From Komarekiella atlantica HA4396-MV6 (GTDB lineage Bacteria > Cyanobacteriota > Cyanobacteriia > Cyanobacteriales > Nostocaceae): 63,866 nt of DNA. Shown here one piece after another: positions 62,319 through 63,866 of this stretch (position 1 is its first letter; each line of letters starts with the position of its first letter). A program made the position numbers and the translations under genes. The stretch is from NCBI GenBank assembly GCA_019359395.1, contig JAHHHK010000042.1, positions 1 through 63,866 of the forward strand. The letters run 5' to 3'. Below the pieces are notes generated by a model. It saw only the letters and a list, made by a program, of their open reading frames with translations, did no database searches and was not told the DNA's origin.

Positions 62319-62677
62319 ATCAATAGCTGAACGGTTTATGCTGAACGGTTTATACGGTTTTAACTGGATAGTTACTTAGTATGAGGTCAAGCATGGGTCG
62401 AGGAACTGGTCGGTTTCATTCGGAATAAGCAGGCATATTATCGGCGAGGTTTAAGGGCTATGAAGCTTATACAGCAGGCTCTTTAGCTCACTTGTCCCCC
62501 CTTGAACCAATCGCGTGCGATCGTCTTTGCTAATTTGCAATTGAGGAATCAGGGATAAAGGTTGAGTATTGGAAGATAGGTAAGTCGGTAGAAAAATTTA
62601 TAAGTATGTAACAAACAGGAGAGCAGAAGAATAAGAGTTAAATCTTACACTGTGCGGTTGGTTTGGAATGGTGAACT
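62319..62677. other. gap without a recognisable gene
   Basis: About 360 bases with a tandem repeat CTGAACGGTTTATG/CTGAACGGTTTATA near 62338 and a HIP1-like GCGTGCGATCG. No attC, hairpin terminator or coding remnant is evident. Confidence 0.3.
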
Positions 62678-63157
62678 TCACAGCTTCTTAAAGTACCTGG
62701 CAACTGGGAACAACCCGAAACCCATCTTTTCATAGATGCAACGTGCTGGTGCATGACCAGGGTCTCCTCCAGTCTCGACCATAGCAACAGACATACCAGC
62801 AGCTTTCATCCAATTAAGAGCGAACTCGACTAGAGCGGCTCCAATGCCTTGACGTTGATAATCTGGATCAACGGCAATCATGTAGATTTCTCCCATACTA
62901 CTCTCTGCATGAAGTTTCACGGCTACAAAGCCCACAGTTGAATCAGAGTCGATGGCAACCCACACCTTTATGTCTGCTGTAGTACAGACGGACTCGACAG
63001 CATTAAGCTGGCTTACACGCCAACCATCAGGGTAGAATGAATGGTACACCTCAATATCCATCGCTTTTTGAATCGAATCAAAGACCGGACTCCATGCCCG
63101 AAGCGAAAGACTTTTGATGGTATCAAGTTGATTATCTTCGTATGGTTCAATTCGCAT
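62678..63157 (-). CDS. GNAT acetyltransferase
   Basis: A 159-residue protein. GEIYMIAVDPDYQRQGIGAALVEFALNWMKAAGMSVAMVETGGD is motif A with R/Q-x-x-G-x-G/A. ARCIYEKMGFGLFPVARYFKKL is motif B. It resembles GNAT acetyltransferases annotated with amines or antibiotics as substrates. Full length, and no partner gene. Confidence 0.82.
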   Translation of the reverse strand: MRIEPYEDNQLDTIKSLSLRAWSPVFDSIQKAMDIEVYHSFYPDGWRVSQLNAVESVCTTADIKVWVAIDSDSTVGFVAVKLHAESSMGEIYMIAVDPDYQRQGIGAALVEFALNWMKAAGMSVAMVETGGDPGHAPARCIYEKMGFGLFPVARYFKKL

Positions 63158-63208
63158 AAGGGTATTATGTGGTTATACTATGTTACATAAATACTACCAG
63201 CTAATCTT

Positions 63209-63478
63209 TTGTTTTTCTGGTATGGGGAGTACACCGTCAGAATTGACCACCTGAAGCCACTGAACTACCTGGAATTGGAATGTCAGCAGATGCAGGAGAT
63301 GTGCGATGCCTGCGGCGGGCTACGCCTACGCATCAGTAGTTTACGGGATAGTGGCAAGCTAGAAGCACCAGCAGAGGCAGTTTTGAAGTGTTTGGGAGAA
63401 TTGAAACGTCCGTATTTGACTGAGTTTGAGGAAAAACTACTAAGTTTTATCGAACAAGAGTGTAGAATTGCGGATTAG
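63209..63478 (+). pseudogene. C-terminal fragment, third truncated paralogue of the 340-aa protein
   Basis: WYGEYTVRIDHLKPLNYLELECQQMQE matches GEYTVRIDQLKSLNYTDSEC at 39962 and GECTVGLKHLKSFDYLPQECQQVQE at 59065. A DACGGLRLRI insertion is coded by a common repeat (GCGATGCCTGCGGCGGGCTAC). Only the last 80 residues of the family are present. Confidence 0.65.
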
Positions 63479-63555
63479 GTAATTCTAGAAAAAGAGGGTT
63501 CGAGCAGATTTGGATACTTTAGAGGCGTTGCCCTGATGAAGACAGAAAGTGAAGT

Positions 63556-63798
63556 ATGATTGACCACGATCGCCTCTTTAAAGAATTACTATCTACGTTT
63601 TTTGTTGAGTTTCTCGATTTATTCCTACCTCAAGTAGCGCAAGAAATTGATAGAAATTCAATCCATTTTTTACCGCAGGATGTGTTTAGTGATGTCACAT
63701 CTGGGGAGAAAAAAGAGATTGATTTATTGGCACAGGTGCGCAGGGCGAACGCATCTTATTTACTAATAGAAATTAAGAAAGATTTCAAAATGACATAG
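63556..63798 (+). pseudogene. Rpn/PD-(D/E)XK nuclease-type protein, N-terminal fragment
   Basis: MIDHDRLFKELLSTFFVEFLDLFLPQVA, then EKKEIDLLAQVR, the start of Rpn-type transposase-related nucleases. Within QVRRANASYLLIEIK the sequence is the dispersed repeat CAGGGCGAACGCATCTTA. The ORF ends after 80 residues, with about three quarters of the protein missing. Confidence 0.7.
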
Positions 63799-63866
63799 AT
63801 AATTGTAAAAATTGATGTAAAGATAAGCAGAATAAATCAAATACTATCTGAATTTATCAAATAACT

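Noticed and set aside
62319-62677. attC site near the GNAT genes
   Set aside because: I looked for RYYYAAC/GTTRRRY ends around both acetyltransferase genes and found no pair with matching inner arms.
1-63866. tRNA, rRNA or known riboswitch genes
   Set aside because: No cloverleaf with a GGTTCRANNCC-type T arm, no rRNA-like stretch and no recognisable riboswitch core was seen, although a covariance search could not be run.
1-63866. Circular plasmid closed at the window ends
   Set aside because: The backbone functions are all present, but I see no terminal overlap, so closure cannot be claimed.

Overview
The window looks like most or all of a plasmid from a filamentous cyanobacterium of the Nostoc/Anabaena/Calothrix type. 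Reasons: the HIP1 octamer GCGATCGC is scattered throughout, two genes encode the cyanobacterial DUF3854 replication-protein family, a DUF1392 gene is present, short dispersed repeats are dense, and plasmid functions (replication, partition, conjugation-type secretion) sit beside decayed accessory DNA. Circularity cannot be decided from the window.

Layout. 0.1-15.4 kb: a helicase-less DUF3854 protein, then a minus-strand type IV secretion cluster. Read 5' to 3' it runs VirB2-like, VirB3-like, VirB4 ATPase, VirB5-like, VirB6-like, VirB8-like, VirB10-like, VirB9/TraK-like, an anchored protein of unknown role, and VirD4/TraG. No relaxase is recognisable. 16.5-19 kb: zinc-ribbon protein, ParB, ParA. 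19.2-30 kb: P63C-domain, RHH-like, AIPR-like and TPR proteins, then the most striking gene of the window. This is a 1383-residue protein with the hallmarks of a single-chain two-barrel RNA polymerase: RSPFL, then DFDGD, then AVD..K, as in the YonO/RdRP lineage. An ISAs1-family IS and a 311-residue ORF follow it. 31.4-32.8 kb: a plasmid-borne sigma-70 factor and a zinc-ribbon protein.

32.8-44 kb is an accessory and graveyard region. It holds a RecD2 helicase broken into N- and C-terminal remnants, two 211-bp copies of a foldback repeat, an aspartyl-protease-like gene pair, a tyrosine recombinase, and an integron remnant (truncated intI, two attC sites, one cassette carrying a TetR regulator with paired operators). 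44.2-45.3 kb is a decayed copy of the replication locus, apparently interrupted by an ORF-less group II intron-like element. 45.4-49.1 kb is an organosulfate cargo: alkylsulfatase, arylsulfatase pseudogene, DUF202 protein and BASS-type transporter.

49.4-58.5 kb is the replication module. The intact CyRepA-like primase/helicase is followed on the same strand by an AlkB homologue and a run of small orphan genes, with a divergent XRE regulator at the end. 59-63.9 kb carries a plasmid DNA-binding-type protein with internal palindromes, an IS5-family element, a broken P-loop kinase, two GNAT acetyltransferases and truncated fragments.

How it may work together: the DUF3854 proteins and ParAB provide replication and inheritance, and the VirB/VirD4 cluster provides transfer machinery. 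The sigma factor and the polymerase-like protein suggest that the plasmid influences transcription, although nothing in the sequence shows that the two act together. Repeat elements have been inserted in frame into working genes and have broken several others.
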